This document shows, piece by piece, positions 13,759-57,524 of a DNA stretch of 64,000 nt. The DNA is from Limanda limanda. Taxonomy: Eukaryota > Chordata > Actinopteri > Pleuronectiformes > Pleuronectidae. The DNA is taken from contig NC_083646.1 of assembly GCF_963576545.1 (NCBI RefSeq), positions 16,407,961-16,471,960 of the forward strand, read 5' to 3'. The notes under the pieces were generated by a model. It worked only from the letters and a program-made list of their open reading frames with translations. It was not told where the DNA came from and searched no databases. Each line of letters starts with the position of its first letter. Position 1 is the stretch's first letter. A program made the position numbers and the translations under genes.

Positions 13759-14014
13759 CATAGACTGTTAATAAAGATGGATGACTTAGTTGCCCCCTAA
13801 AACCGAAGCCAAAGTTTCTAGGTCATAATAATTGGCTATTTGATGCTATAAAAACAGGGTCCTTGCTCCTGCAGCTCCACCCCCTGATAGTTACTGCGCA
13901 GTTTATGTTCCAAATGCGTAAGATTTTACCATTCGTAATCCCAATATTTTGGTTTCCTTTTTGGATAGTGGCAGGAAGTGATGACCCGTCGACCATCTTC
14001 ACATACAGCCTATG
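13759..14014. mobile_element. Short TIR element of the CATAGACTG family
   Basis: Left end CATAGACTGTTAATAAAG and right end CATACAGCCTATG are imperfect inverted copies. Internal blocks (CCGAAGCCAAAG, GGTCATAAT, CAATATTTTGG, GGCAGGAAGTG) match the element at 57525. No target duplication is recognisable, so the copy is old. Confidence 0.7.
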
Positions 14015-15296
14015 GTCAGAACCATTTAATTTGTTTTATGACAAATAAATTATGTTGGTTCATTTTTTTAAATAAGTTTTTGCAAAATTTGGACAGAATG
14101 TGCTCTTGACAACAGCTTTTGGAAAAACTTGTAAATAGACGCATCTCTCAATATAATGCAACAAAAGCCCAAACTAGATATTTAAAATCCCAAATCAAGG
14201 TCTCCTGCTTTTTAAAAACACAATGGAGTCACTTGAGGCTCCACAAAGCTGTAGTGTCATTATTATATTCATTTATATTTGACATGCTCGTGTTCTTTCC
14301 AACTTCCTGCAGAGGCTTTCCCCTTCTCGTAAAAAAGCTGATATCACCCACCCCCCTGATATCACTTAACTTACCATGTATCATGCCTCTGATCAAGTGT
14401 GATGTGGTTTTCAATGAGGACATTATTATGCTTTATGCCAGTGTACTCTCCCTAACAAAGTATATATAATGCATCAGAAAAGATAATAAGCTATTGACAG
14501 AATTGGGTCATTGACCGGAGGCGAAATGGTGATGAATTATTCTCTTTCATCTTCGCCGACCAGGATTTACTGTATGAATGGCCATGAATTGTTTTCTTCT
14601 GTGCTGTTTAAATGGTATAATTTGCTCTGGAGGCCAGCCTCCGTGTATTTGATGTGAGGGTCCGCTGAACAGAAAGAGTCTTTGGCCTCAATTTGCACCT
14701 GAAAGCCCCCGGGGCCTCTTGTCTCCGTTTAATTACGACAGTTAATTCTCCACAACCTTCTTCCTTCAAAACAATCATGTAGTTATTTGGTTCTCTCTCA
14801 CACTCAGACATCTCTCTGGCGCTCGCAAATACTCCCACACATTTCCCGATGCTGGTCCCTCCGCATCAGATATGCTCTCTAGACAATGTTCTGGTGTGCA
14901 GAGCAAGGAAATGTAAATGACTTTCTTGTTCATTAATTATGCTATAAAAATGTAAATTGCTTTGGTGACAAAAATGCAAATGGGACTAAGATAAAAGTCT
15001 CTTGTGTCGAAGTGCGGCTCTTTATTCAGGAAACCGAAGAGGAGGAGGAGCTGTTAGTGGCCTTCGTCATTGTGTCTGTGCTGGATCAGTCAGCAACAGT
15101 CCCACAGAAACTGACTTCATTAGAAGTTGAGGATTGGGAACAGGAATCCTCGCAGCCTCAACGTTCAAGCGTTTACAGCTCAGTCTGATGAATCCGCCCA
15201 TCTGTCTCCTGTAGTCCTGTCATACCACCAATCACTGCCAGGGCTAATCACCACGGCAACAAAACAGAGGTTTCCCTAGAAGCAGGGGAGCAGTGC

Positions 15297-15335
15297 GCAC
15301 ACACACACACACACACACAAACGCACACACACATT
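15297..15335. repeat. CA microsatellite
   Basis: A short run of CA units with a few interruptions (AAACG). Nothing else is attached to it. Confidence 0.85.
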
Positions 15336-16239
15336 TGATAAAAATAAGACCGATAAAAGCATTGTCATTGTTATCACCATGTTTGATGTTTAGTGCAGCC
15401 ACAGATATTCATAGCAAGGCTGCATTCAGGTCCTGTCTATCACAAAATAAGTGTTTCTTTCTTCTGAAGACGCAGCACCAGTCAGAGTTGGATCACGTTA
15501 AAGGGCAGCAAGTTCGCTGGTGCTGGAGACAAACTGTAAAGATCAAGAATTAATACGTCTATACAGCCATAAAGATTTTCCTTTGAGGAGTCTCCAATTA
15601 GAAGCCAATCTCCTTTTCTCAGCAGGTGGGTGTAGACCAGAGTGTTAACATGGTTGAGATCAGGCAGGAGCCTGATGAGTCAAAATGAAGGGGGAGAATC
15701 TGTGGTATATATTCATCCATCCATCCATTCATCTCTCTATCTATACCAATTAAGTATTTAGTGTTTAAAAAAGGAAAAACTCATAATTAATAATGTTATC
15801 ATAACACTACATTACCTTTAAGCAGCATCGTACTTCTCAGTCGGTATTTTGTGGTCAATTAATTTTAACTGCTTATACACTGCTGGCTGCTTTAATCCAT
15901 AAATATGCGTCACATTCAATTCGATGAAATTGAAAAGATCTTGACATTTTTCTTATTCTATAATTTAATTACTTAACAGGTCTCTTTAATGTTTAATGTA
16001 CTCAGGACTCCATGTGAAGCAGAACTGATGGTGTGTTGATTATTCTTACATAACTAGTTGTCAAATACGGTGGCCCTGAAGTGCAAATCACAATTTCAAA
16101 TCACAGAGAAGGCTGGTACCTGCAATCAACAACGCTCTACACTGATTGGACAAATGTCCGTCTCCTTGACAGGAAGGAAATGCTGACAAAACGTGTTTTG
16201 CGATTTTCACCTCAGGGCCAATTAAAATGCAGTGCACAC

Positions 16240-16375
16240 TCCTTGAAATTTAGTGGAGTAAAAATGTAAAATATAAATCAAAATGGAAATCCTCAGGTTG
16301 AGTGCAGGTACATTCACATCCGTGGTACAATATTTGAGTAAAAATGTACCTTTGTTGTTACTTTTAACCACTGCT
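16240..16375. repeat. Decayed end of a teleost DNA-transposon-type repeat
   Basis: Contains TTTAGTGGAGTAAAAATG, TGGAAATCCTCAGG, GTGCAGGTACATTCAC and TTGAGTAAAAATGTAC, the block order of a very common fish repeat whose ends read as adding up to CCACCACTG. A further scrap lies at about 35890-35990. Confidence 0.5.
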
Positions 16376-19300
16376 TATTATTTAAACAGTAAACTTGTGT
16401 TTTCATTTGATTTAATAACTCCCAAACACTCCTCCACTTTGAAGATTGCCTCCTTTTCTCATTGTTAACCTTTAACTGAGGGCAATTAAAATGCTCATGA
16501 AGACATGAAATTTGACTCGAGGACATAAGATGGCAATTTAAAACTCGTTGTCTTCGAATCTTAATCAGATTTCTGCCTGGTCGACGCTTACAGCTGGCCT
16601 GGGTGCATCTCGGAGACGTGCAGCACAGAGGAGATTTGCACTAATTAGCAACAGTAATTGTGAAGTAGCTGCATCGGGATCCTGGAAGAGAAGACATAAC
16701 AAATGTGTGGTTTTGTAGAACAGTCTGTGTGTTGGAGAATAGTCATTTTTTTAATCATAAATGAGAGAGTGTCGAGAAGCAGTGTGTGGATATTAAAGCA
16801 GGGGAGATCGGCGTATAGAGGGATGCTGCTGACAGATTCTGTAAAGTCTTGTTCCAGCAAAAAAAACTCCTCATCTCTTCTGTACCACCATGTTTCCCTC
16901 CCAGGCCTTTGTCTTTCACCAGCACAGATAAGCGAGGTACGCACAGGCCTGTCAACGTGAAATAGGCCCTGGAAATGACATCACACCCATCAGGCTCTCT
17001 GAAGCTCGGTCAGAGACGTGCGAAGAACCTATCAGCCCGTTCTCAGGAAGCCGAGATGGTGCGAGATTGCTTCGCCAAGGCACCACGCTCCCACTGCTTA
17101 TTGAGGCGGATGTAGATTGTGAATCACGCACCCGATCCCAAAAGGTCACCTTGGACAGGTGAAGACAAGTCAGCCCTGCTCCCTCCCCCACTTCCTCTCC
17201 CCTCATCTGCTTCCCACCTTATGCATTGCTGCTCGGGCAGCTCTGTGTGGTCGTTTGTCATCGGGTTCTCTGCTGGTGAAATGCAATCGTCCTCCGAAAC
17301 AGGGAGAGAGGGGGTGATTACCATGGGTTGTTTGTCATGGGGGGATCGGGGAGGCGGATGTGGGTGGAAAATGAGGATGATTGGTTGCTCTCACAAGTGA
17401 TTTGTTTGAAAAAGTACAGAAGCCTCTTGCAACCGGGACTCGGAGGAAATGCGGCGGTCCAAAAACGCTCAACTTTCATGAAACTGAAAATACATAAAAG
17501 AATTTGCCATCAAACTGAGAAATGAAGCCAAGCCGTATTTTAAAACTGTTAATTAGAGTCCAACACAAAGGAGAGGAGCACTGAGACAAAGCTGGAACCT
17601 GGAAAGACGGTGAGACGTTCACAGAAGTGGCTCCATCTTTTATTTTCGTGTTTTTGTTTCTCAACATTTCCAGCAATAAACTGGCTTTGTTCTCTCAGAC
17701 GCTCCCTGAGGACATGGAGCCTCCATCTGCTCCTGTTATATGATGATGCCTATGACTCTCACTTATGTGCCACAATGTTACAGGACCATTGATTGCAACA
17801 ACTTGTGTTTACAGTTTAGTCTAGAAAACAAAAACTATAGATATTCCAAATTTGAATCGAAAAAAATGTGCATATTTTCATTGAGTTGATGAGGGAAGAT
17901 CAGTTGACTCCACTAGATTCAAAGTATGATATATTTAAAATGTACAAAGTTTAAATCTGAAATTTTTGACATGTGTCACATTGCTTCAGTGCTTTAGATC
18001 TGGTTGATTTCAAATACTTCTAAAGATTATAAAACCACTTGTAACCTTACGCTCACCTCATTCTCCATCCACTTTTCCATCCATCATTTGCATTGCTTTA
18101 GTATGAGTATTTATTAATACATTTTAGAGTGGAACATAAAAAATTACATCGAACTGAAAGAGCAAAATTTCCATATCTTGAATTGCAAATTCAGTTACAA
18201 ACAATTGATAAAACATTGTTCTCCAGCGCCTGCAGTCCTCCATGAAATACAGACCTTAGAAGGATATGAGAATCACATTGATTCATCAGGCTTTGTGTGG
18301 AGTGTGAGAGTCTCAACTGTGTCAAAAACCCATTTCCCTGAACCATTCCTCCTTCCTCACCACATCCTGCGGTGCCCTGGGCGGAGGTGCCCATTTAGCT
18401 CTGATATACGGCGGAAGGCCGGATCAGAGTTTAGCCCGCTGACGTCAGGCTGAGAAACTGTCTCGATCTCCTGCTAATAACACCGCACCCCCCGTCTTCT
18501 TGTCTTCCCTCACTTCTTCTGCCAGATCAAACGTGAGAGCCACAGGGAGAGGTCGAAGAAAGACAGAGACTGAAGATGAGACGCTGCCCCCCCTCTCTCA
18601 TCCTTTTCAATGTCTCTGCGATGAAGTGAGTGGAGGTGCTCTGTCAGTCAGTCACCTATCACTTTACACTGAGAGGTAGCATCAAAGACACAGTGCTTCT
18701 CTAGGAAATCACGTGGAATAAAAGAATCTCCTGAGATACTTGTGGAGCTGCAGTAAATTTGTATCATCATTATTTCAGTCATGTTTTCTTGTACTTCCTC
18801 TTGTGAAGGACTAATATTTGAGTTGATTGACTTTAACTTGACAACATTTGACCCTGGAAAATAACCAAAAACACCAACACGTTTAGGGGACATGTTTGTC
18901 CTTAAGGTGCTGGGAGGAAAGATTTATTTTTCAAAAGACACTGCACAACATGAATAATAAAATAAATGCAAAAAAAGTAAAGGTTGTTGTAGATCAGTGA
19001 CATATCCCAGACTGTGTTAACCATACAAAATAAATGTCATTCACATTCAGTATATAGAAAATAATCAATGTTTGGATTTTTTTAAATAGCAAATTGTAGA
19101 TTTACATTCAAAAATGTTTAAATAAATGAATATTTGATATTCATGATCAGAACTGATGAAACGATTGAATAAAAAAATAAGTGATTTGAAAACGTGAAAG
19201 TACAGTGAAAGGTAATATTGATATCTACAGTGATTTATAACAGTTTTAGGAAGGGGGTATTTTTGCCTTTAAGTTGCTGAGAGGAAGTTTTTTTTAAGCA

Positions 19301-19493
19301 GCCCTAATGGTGCAACCAGAAAGATATACTTAAAAAATACAATCAAATCTATTTTCTCCTATCTAAGAGAAAATGCGACCTATTTAAAGACAGTATATGA
19401 TGAAACAGCATTATGAATGGTTAGTAAGTGATCTACTTAAACTTGATGGGGTTGCCAGGTTGTGAAATGTCCTCATAAGTATGTACATGTATG

Positions 19494-19495
<2 letters not shown>

Positions 19496-19535
<40 letters not shown>
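19496..19535. repeat. (AC)20 microsatellite
   Basis: Forty bases of uninterrupted AC just upstream of the presumed lars2 promoter. Confidence 0.95.
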
Positions 19536-19537
<2 letters not shown>

Positions 19538-19599
19538 ATGAAAATAATAACGTTAGAATCTTATAACTACGTCTAATATTGAAGGAATATCAGAGCAGC

Positions 19600-19820
19600 C
19601 TGTTTAAACCACGTGGTTTTGTCGTTGTCGACCGACGTCGTGTTGATAAAGTTTATTGAAAGCAAGATGGCGGCGCCTGTGGTGCAGTCGTGATGAGAGG
19701 AAACAAGTCGTTTCCAGCGCATTTAAAAGATGGACATGAATGTTTCACTGTGGATTATTGGTTTTATGAGATTGGGACAGTAACGCGGAAACAAAGGAGC
19801 CGGAAGTGAAGCAGAAGGTG
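19600..19820 (+). promoter_or_regulatory. Likely lars2 promoter and non-coding first exon
   Basis: CAAGATGGCGGC at 19663-19674 matches the YY1 site typical of housekeeping and mitochondrial-protein promoters, where it sits just downstream of the start site. GCCGGAAGTG at about 19799-19808 matches the ETS/GABP site common at nuclear genes for mitochondrial proteins. The coding exon at 22728 is preceded by a splice acceptor (TTTCAG at 22711-22716), so a 5' non-coding exon is required; AAG|GTGATT at 19817/19818 is one possible donor. An eight-codon upstream frame (MAAPVVQS, stop) begins at the ATG inside the YY1 site. Confidence 0.6.
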
Positions 19821-20045
19821 ATTTAGAAAAGTTTTTATCTGACGCTAACAGATGACAGCTTGTTTCTGTGTGGACAGACCAGAGGTTACATCTGACAGCT
19901 AAACAACACCAGGTTCACTTTAGAGACACGTTCATGTGTGTGAGTCAAGACTTTAACTCGTTACATTCACCTTTGTTCACCACTGTGTTTGACTGAAAAC
20001 AAGATGTCCTGCTGGTCAACGACCTGCCATGTTTTCACACAGACA

Positions 20046-20115
20046 TATAGTAGAGCTAGAAGGCTGCAACGATTAATCGACCAATCAGACAATAGATTTG
20101 ATCATTAATGGATTC
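20046..20115. repeat. Scrap of a teleost repeat (CGATTAATCGACC type)
   Basis: GGCTGCAACGATTAATCGACC is the recognisable core of a widespread fish repeat. A second small piece (AAACGATTAATAGATC) is at about 23302-23330. Confidence 0.4.
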
Positions 20116-20950
20116 AGTGCTGGTTGTAAAATGTAAAAACACATTACCGACATCATTTCATCTCCAGTTTTTTATTCACTGTACATTTCTGACAGGATTA
20201 TTTTGTCATGTGGATATTTTGATCTGGAAGAGACGAACAATACAACTCAGTCACACTATTAGAACACCAGAAACCCCCTAATCTAATAATATAATATAAT
20301 TGCATGTGACAGACTCATTTTCAGTTTCATCAATGTATTATATGATGTGGGCATAATTCATTTTCTGGTGGGACTTTCTGTTTATTTCAGCACCAATATT
20401 ATGCCTACATTTCTGCTCATACCAAAAATATGAATATATTAATCAATTTGTTTGAATAAATAAAAAATGCAATAATTCATTATATTGTTCTTTCAGACAC
20501 TTTTATATGTTAATTTATTTGTAAAGTTTTTTTTTATTTCACAAAATAAAACTTCAAATCCTTAAAATATATAAGTAATTTTAAAATGTTATTTACAACA
20601 AATTTTCCAATTAATTTTCAGAAATATAGGATTATAAGAAGAGTAGGCATTAAAGTAAGAACACTTGTACCAAGAAAATAATTTTCCCCAAATGATGAAG
20701 CTTTATCGTCTTCCTCTTGTCAGCGAGCTGTTATTTACGGTCGCTCTCTTAGAGGCAGATGAGCCCAGTCACCATAGAAACATTTTCTCAGTCTCTCGCC
20801 TCAGCCCACTCACTCAGTCACACCGCCGGAGATGCTCACCCCCTTGAGTGCTCGGCTCTCCGGGCTTCGGCCTGCCTGAGGGAGTTGTGGCTGCTGCAGC
20901 TCAGGTTATACTCGGGAGATTTTAGTAAAAAAACATTCCCACAATGCACG

Positions 20951-21157
20951 TGGGGAGAGGATAGAAAAGGAGGAAAGGAGAGGAAGGGTGAAGAGGAGAT
21001 GAGACTAGGAGAGATGAGATGACAGGAGAGGAGATGATGGTGGGGTTGAGGAAAGGAGGAGAGGTGAAAAGGAAAGGAGGGGTGAGGAGAGGAGGGGGAT
21101 GAGGAGACGACACAAGGACAGGAGAGGTAGAGGAGAGGAGGATGAGGTGGCGAGGAG
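20951..21157. repeat. Purine-rich G/A tract in lars2 intron 1
   Basis: About 200 bases made almost entirely of GGAGA, GAGGAA and GGATGA units on the plus strand, with only scattered pyrimidines. Such a tract can form triplex DNA or, in the G-rich parts, quadruplexes. The open frames read through it are low-complexity artefacts. Confidence 0.85.
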
Positions 21158-22727
21158 ACAACTGGTCTTACACTCCCCCTTGAAAGAGTGCCCAGTTTTA
21201 CCACAAACATTTCTCCTCTGTGGTCAGTGAATCCTCCAGGCTGCTCAGACTCTTAGTGAATGATGCAAAGGTCCTACACACTCCAGACATTTAAATGAAA
21301 ACTTTTGTTGCTAAAAATCTCTTTCATTACGTGTATTTTTTCACCTGCTCATGAAAATATGTTTTTTTTTATCCACTCTCATGAAGAATTACATATCCCC
21401 AACTCTGCACTTTCTGGTTGAGCTGCTTCTCTCCTGTGATAGAAAATAGAACAACCTCTTCAGCGAGTTCTCTGTGGATCATAATATTTGTTTACCTCAT
21501 TTACATCTTTATATCAGACTCTGGTGTCGCGCCACGCAGATGAGCACTTCTTCCATTCAGCAGCTGTAAAGTTCTCGCTCCCTGATGTTCAGAAGCGTAG
21601 CGGCAGCGAAAAAGGTTCTCTTGACGGGTCAGATCAGCGGTGATTGTCCTCTTTTACCAAGGAGGCAGAGACTTACAGAGTTCCTACGTTACCGTGGCAA
21701 CTGTGTTTATATACTTGTGTGTGTGTCTGTGTAAATAAGACAAATTTAGGTCAGATATCATTTTCCTGACATGCAGTTGACTGTCTGACCAACATCGAGC
21801 CACATGAGAGCAAAACCCAACTGCAGTCTCATTAAAGTTAGCCAACATAAATGTATTTCTTTTACAAATAACAGTCATTTGTTATGCACTGATCTGATTA
21901 ATTCTGTTTTCATCGTTTCTTCCTACATGTAATTACAAAAACTTGAGGGACGTTAAATTCTTGCGGTTTGAGCTTTTAACCAGGTTGACATCCTATAACG
22001 CAAAAATCTACATTTTCTAAGTGCAGGGCAGATGAGAAGCAGAGAGATGACTGAGTGTCTGAGTGCGTGAAAATCAGCTGATGAATGTCATCCTCCCTCT
22101 AAGCAGGCGGGCGGTGTCATGAGAACAGGCTGTGAGGCAGCATATAAACCTCTGATTTCACAAACTCACGCTGCTCTGTGAGTGACGCGGTGCAAAGAAC
22201 ACAGAGTTTAAAATAACAGCAGCTGGGGGAGAAAAAAAACACATGAGACGCAGATGCAAATCATCTGGATCCAGATGTGCTGCCTGTTTAATGGCTTTGT
22301 TGTTCTTTTATGTCTCAAGGTCATCCACTGTTATCATCTCATGGTCGCACCTCTCTGTGGATAAGATGTTTGCACTTTTTCTTGCCAACATATCTTCCTT
22401 GTACTCGGCAGCATTGTTTTCTACTTGGAGCATTGACTGAAGTCCATGTTGCAGAGTTGTTTTCTGTATCTCTGAGGTTTGAGGGTTTTTAAACTGTTCT
22501 GCAAAACAAGCTCATTGTCATATAAATTTGACTCATTTCAGAAGGTTTTTCCTACATTGCTTCATCAATGTTTGGCTGCACTGTTCAATTATTTTCAGAT
22601 TAGTTGTTTTCTCCAACCATCAGTATATTGGTGGTTTAAAGTGACAGAAAAAAGAGTGAGTTAGTTTCACACTATCCCATTGTCCGCCCTCATTAAAACG
22701 TCTGTCTGCGTTTCAGGAGACAGAACC

Positions 22728-53247
<30,520 letters not shown>

Positions 53248-53375
53248 CCTTCACCACTGGTTTTGTAACTGGGACTAAAGTGTAGATTCCTGTCGATCAG
53301 TGATTCTGCAGGAGGAGACAGACAGAAGAGGTGGACTGAATGAAGACTGTCAGAAAGGACGGAAGTCAGCTCATA

Positions 53376-53900
53376 TTAAAGCAACACTGTGTAACTTTTT
53401 CTCTGCAACAGCGCCCTCTGCAGCCACGTTGATCACATCTGTTGGGCTCTGGGTTCAAGTGATTAAGTGGTATTCAATCGGAGAAAAAACACAACTGGTT
53501 AGTCCCACTCACTGAAATGAAACACAATTGAATGGTGGATATTACCCATGATCCCCGGCTTCCTGAAAAACAAGAGCTGCCGCTGTAACAAATACACCAG
53601 ACGCTGTTTACAATTGCTCATATTTTAAGTTTCCTTGCTGAATGTTGGAAAAAGCTTTTTTTTATTGATCTAAAATTAAGCATTGCACTTGAACTGGCTG
53701 ACACTGATACTGGAAATTTAGTGTCAGTTCCACACTTCTCACAGGAGATCGTATCTGCTCACCAAAGTTACATGGAGCAAGAACACAAGTTCAGGTTGAG
53801 GAGTGGAAATGAAAGCGGCGCCATTCTCCCTATTCCAAGTGAGAGCTCCTTCAACAAAGATGCTATTTTACGGTAAAAAAGTCCACTAGTGCTGCTTTAA
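53376..53900. mobile_element. TTAA-ended TIR element inside the lars2 3' UTR
   Basis: Left end TTAAAGCAACACTGTGTAAC, right end reversed TTAAAGCAGCACTAGTGGAC, an imperfect inverted pair about 525 bases apart. TTAA at both outer ends is compatible with piggyBac-type targeting, though it could also be part of the inverted repeat. No coding frame. It occupies most of the interval between the lars2 stop and the AATAAA at 53951. Confidence 0.65.
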
Positions 53901-53950
53901 TCGTCAAAACTGCTATGTAAATATGTCTAAATTTAAATTTTCTTGTTTTT

Positions 53951-53956
53951 AATAAA
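53951..53956 (+). terminator. lars2: lars2 polyadenylation signal
   Basis: AATAAA, about 700 bases after the stop codon. A variant ATTAAA at 53375-53380, formed at the element boundary, might serve as an earlier site. Confidence 0.6.
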
Positions 53957-56900
53957 AGACTCAAGCAGCAGGGTGTTTCTGCTATTTCTTCTTATTGACC
54001 TTTTATAAATTGCCAAGTGATATTAAGTCCGTCTTGACAATCTCGATGAAAACCAACCATCCCTTTAGGTTCCAGTCAACGCTCAAATTCCCCCGAACAG
54101 AAACGCTATTCACTGCATCACACCCAGAACCACGACTTCACACCTCTGCGTCTGCCCTACGCCCGTCAGCCCCGAGGTCTCTGGCTGAGTCACACACTCG
54201 TGATCCCCCTCATCAGGGTTTGTCTCCACCTCTGCAGCGACAGGTCTCCTCCGAGCACCATACATGGGGCCACTGTTTGGCTCCTGTCGGTCTGAAGGCC
54301 TGCGGGAGATACCTAAAGAGTTAACTGTGGTCAGAGAGGGAGTTTCAGCTCACCACCACATCATGGTTGTCCTCTGCTGCTCTGTGTCTCTGTCTCAACA
54401 CTGGACCAACGTGACTCAGCTGGCAGCACTGCCCTCTCTAAATCCCATGAATCAGCGGCATTGAAATGTATCCGTGTGTACACCCACAGCCGTATCTCTT
54501 TACAGCCTGTGTGAGTAAGCGCTTTTGTGATATGTACAAGCGTTTGTCTGTCACGGGGTCGTTGTGCCTACGTCTCCGGATCATGTACGAGTTTCAGTAG
54601 CGGCATAATAAAAGTCATATCTGGTATCAGAGTGTGGATGAACAAGCATGAAAGTGATCTCTTTGAAAGCACGAGGCAGCTTTTGCAAGGTCAGCTAATG
54701 TTTGAGGAAGTGCTTCTTATTTTCACAGCATTAGATAGTCAGCTTGTGACTGATAAAATCATGCTGTATGTTATTATGTGAGCAATGGGAGATTTTATTT
54801 TATTTTATTATAACAGATGTGGAGGGGAGGAAAACAAGACATTCCTTACTGATCCCCCTCTGAGCCCTTTTAACCATATTTCTACGCTCTATCTCTGACC
54901 ATCAGGTGACAGGAAGTGGAATCAGGAGAGACAGAATAACAGGAAGAGAAACCCGGAATAAGAGAAGGGGCAGCAGAGAGCCAAAGCTGTGTTGGTTATG
55001 CTCAGCATTTTCTGTGCAGGTTCTGTGAAGGTCTTCTCAGCCAGATTCTGTCATGGCACAAAGCATGAATTGGTCTTCTACTTGTGTCACCTCATCTTTG
55101 TGATCTTCACACATTCAGATTGTGCCAAATAAGTTTTAGAAGTAGTTTTTAAACCCTTGGGTCTTTTTCTCTCTTGTCACAACTGCCTTTTCATTTCATA
55201 GGTCCACAATGAACAGGTCTGAACTTGAACTGGCCTGAACAGTGAGCTGAAGTTGCAGTGTCACTGAAACAGCGCACCCTGTTAAAGGAGGGTCTGACCT
55301 GCCAGGGCATTCTCATCAGGCTGAACTTGAATGAATAGATATAAACGTAGAGTATTTCTGAACAATGTTCCTTTGTAACTATTTTCCTCTAATTAATTTT
55401 GTCACTGTCGGCCCCTGAAGTCATTTAACGCTTTTTTCGTCCGCTCTGCAGTTTCCATGACGACTGGTAATATTGAACAGGCAACAGTATTCCACAGTGA
55501 CTCATTTTCTCTTCAGACCACAGTCGGCCTTTCTCAACGCACAAGATATACACTGGGAATTGTCTTTGGGGGGAGTTTAAAAAAGAATCCCTCTGCTTCC
55601 TCTTGAGAAACTGCTATGGTGGAAAGAAGAGAGGGTGGAGTGCACAGTCCCAGTCGCTCTCCACTGCACCAGTCCGGCCCCTGGATTGGTCCAGCATGTT
55701 CTCACAGGACGATGTAGTAATGCCTCAGCTCATTATCTCGGCGGGTGACCTCCAGGCTGGTAGTATGGTCATCGGTGGATGTTTTTGGTGTGAGCTCACC
55801 GAACGAGCAGGTTTTCACGAGCACTTTTAATTGTGTTGAGGATAAACCTGAAATCTTGGCTCATATGCGACGGAACCACACATGCCAAAGTTATTCATTC
55901 AATGACCGTACATTGTAGTTATTACTGCATGTTAAGTTCCATGACAGTATCATATAAGTCTATATCTTCCATATGGTTTACTGGGATTTTTCCATTCACT
56001 CACAACAACTGCTACACACTGGCTATCTCTGACTCAGTACTGCAGCTAAATCTCAGTAAAAGCCTTAAAAAGTTAAAGTAATAGTTTTGTCATTAAATAT
56101 GCTTTTGTGAAAATGTTTCTATACGTTATCTCACAGTCAACTCAATAGTATGACTCATCATCAGCTTGGTGGTGTTTATTTTGTATTTTTATTGGGCCTT
56201 CTGATACAAGTACTGCTGGCTTGACTTGACTGCTTGTGTCCTATAGAGCAGCAGATACCACAAGAAAATAATTTATCTATTTGGAGAAATTATTGAATGT
56301 GATGTTTGATTTAACAAAATCTGATATGGAGTGTTTGAGCAATGGAAAATAAACCTTCTTTTAATATGTTTCCCCTTAAATGACGCAATAAGGTCACAAA
56401 AGGACAACAAGAGAAACTTTGAAACCAGAAAAAAATCCCCTGCTGTTGTTGGGACATATTTGAAACTTTGACCCTCAGATATTGCAAGAGGGGATTTCAA
56501 AACACACGAGGACCATAAAGTTGAGGGCCACAGTCAGAACTTACAGTTTTAAATTTAAAGTCAATCCCTGAACTAAAAAGAGACAATTATACGATACTTA
56601 CTCATACATTTCATCTTTTTATTATATTTTTTTACATCTGAATGTGACAAATCAGCATGAATTACAATATATCACAGCTAATGCTGCGCTTTTATATTTA
56701 AATACTCATCAGTTTGCATTAGATCAGGGTCTCTGAGGCTTCTTCTATAATAATAACCCTGAAATGGTACCTGAAGGGAAAGTTGTACTATAGTGTTCTT
56801 ACCCTATAAACCCTCTGTTTCAACTACAGCCTCAGCAGCAGTCTGGAGACCCCCCCCCCAGCATACTCTCCATATATTTTTTCCAGGTGCTGTCAGATAA

Positions 56901-57524
56901 TATATATACATTCTCACGCAGGCTTCATCTGGGACATAAATAAAATGTTTGCCAGGGAATGGAGTCGTCGCCCCCCCATTGATTGATGTTTCCATCCTCC
57001 TGTACCCAGTCTGTGTGTCAGATATTCCAGTCAGGGTCAGGATACAATGTGGAGGGGTCACAGTGTCTGTGTGTGTTTTCCATGGGCAGGAATGTGGGAC
57101 GTCATTCAATCAAAACACAGGGGGCACAGGGACTGTAAATAGACCCCTTCACCCCCGGTAAGTAAAAACACACCCATTATTATATGGCCTTGTTTCAATA
57201 AATAGATGTGACAGGTTATCCACAGCTGCATATACACAATGCATCAATATAAAGCAAGATTTTAAATTATTTGTTTGTATTACATGTATCCTTTATTTCC
57301 AACCTGTTATTGAAGTTAAATTATCATTATCCAATATACGAAAAAGTCCTGAAGTTGATGTATTACTTAAATAAAAGTATGTAAATTAGCCGTCTATTAG
57401 CAAAATGCATTACCAATGTAGATAATGGCCATTGTAATATTTGTGAAATAGAATATAACTTATGTTGGATACAAGTTGAGGAGGTGGAATTGACTGAAAG
57501 TGCTGGAATCATGTGTGGTGGTAT

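Larger units (their letters stand above)
10761..19600. other. tmem158-lars2 intergenic region
   Basis: No gene is supported over nearly 9 kb between two divergently oriented promoters. It holds a Tc1-like fossil, a small TIR element, CA runs near 15297 and 19496, and a fragment near 16240. Stretches such as 14570-15010 look unlike repeats, with an ATGCAAAT octamer at 14974 and several AATTA motifs, and may be regulatory; this is inference. Confidence 0.6.
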
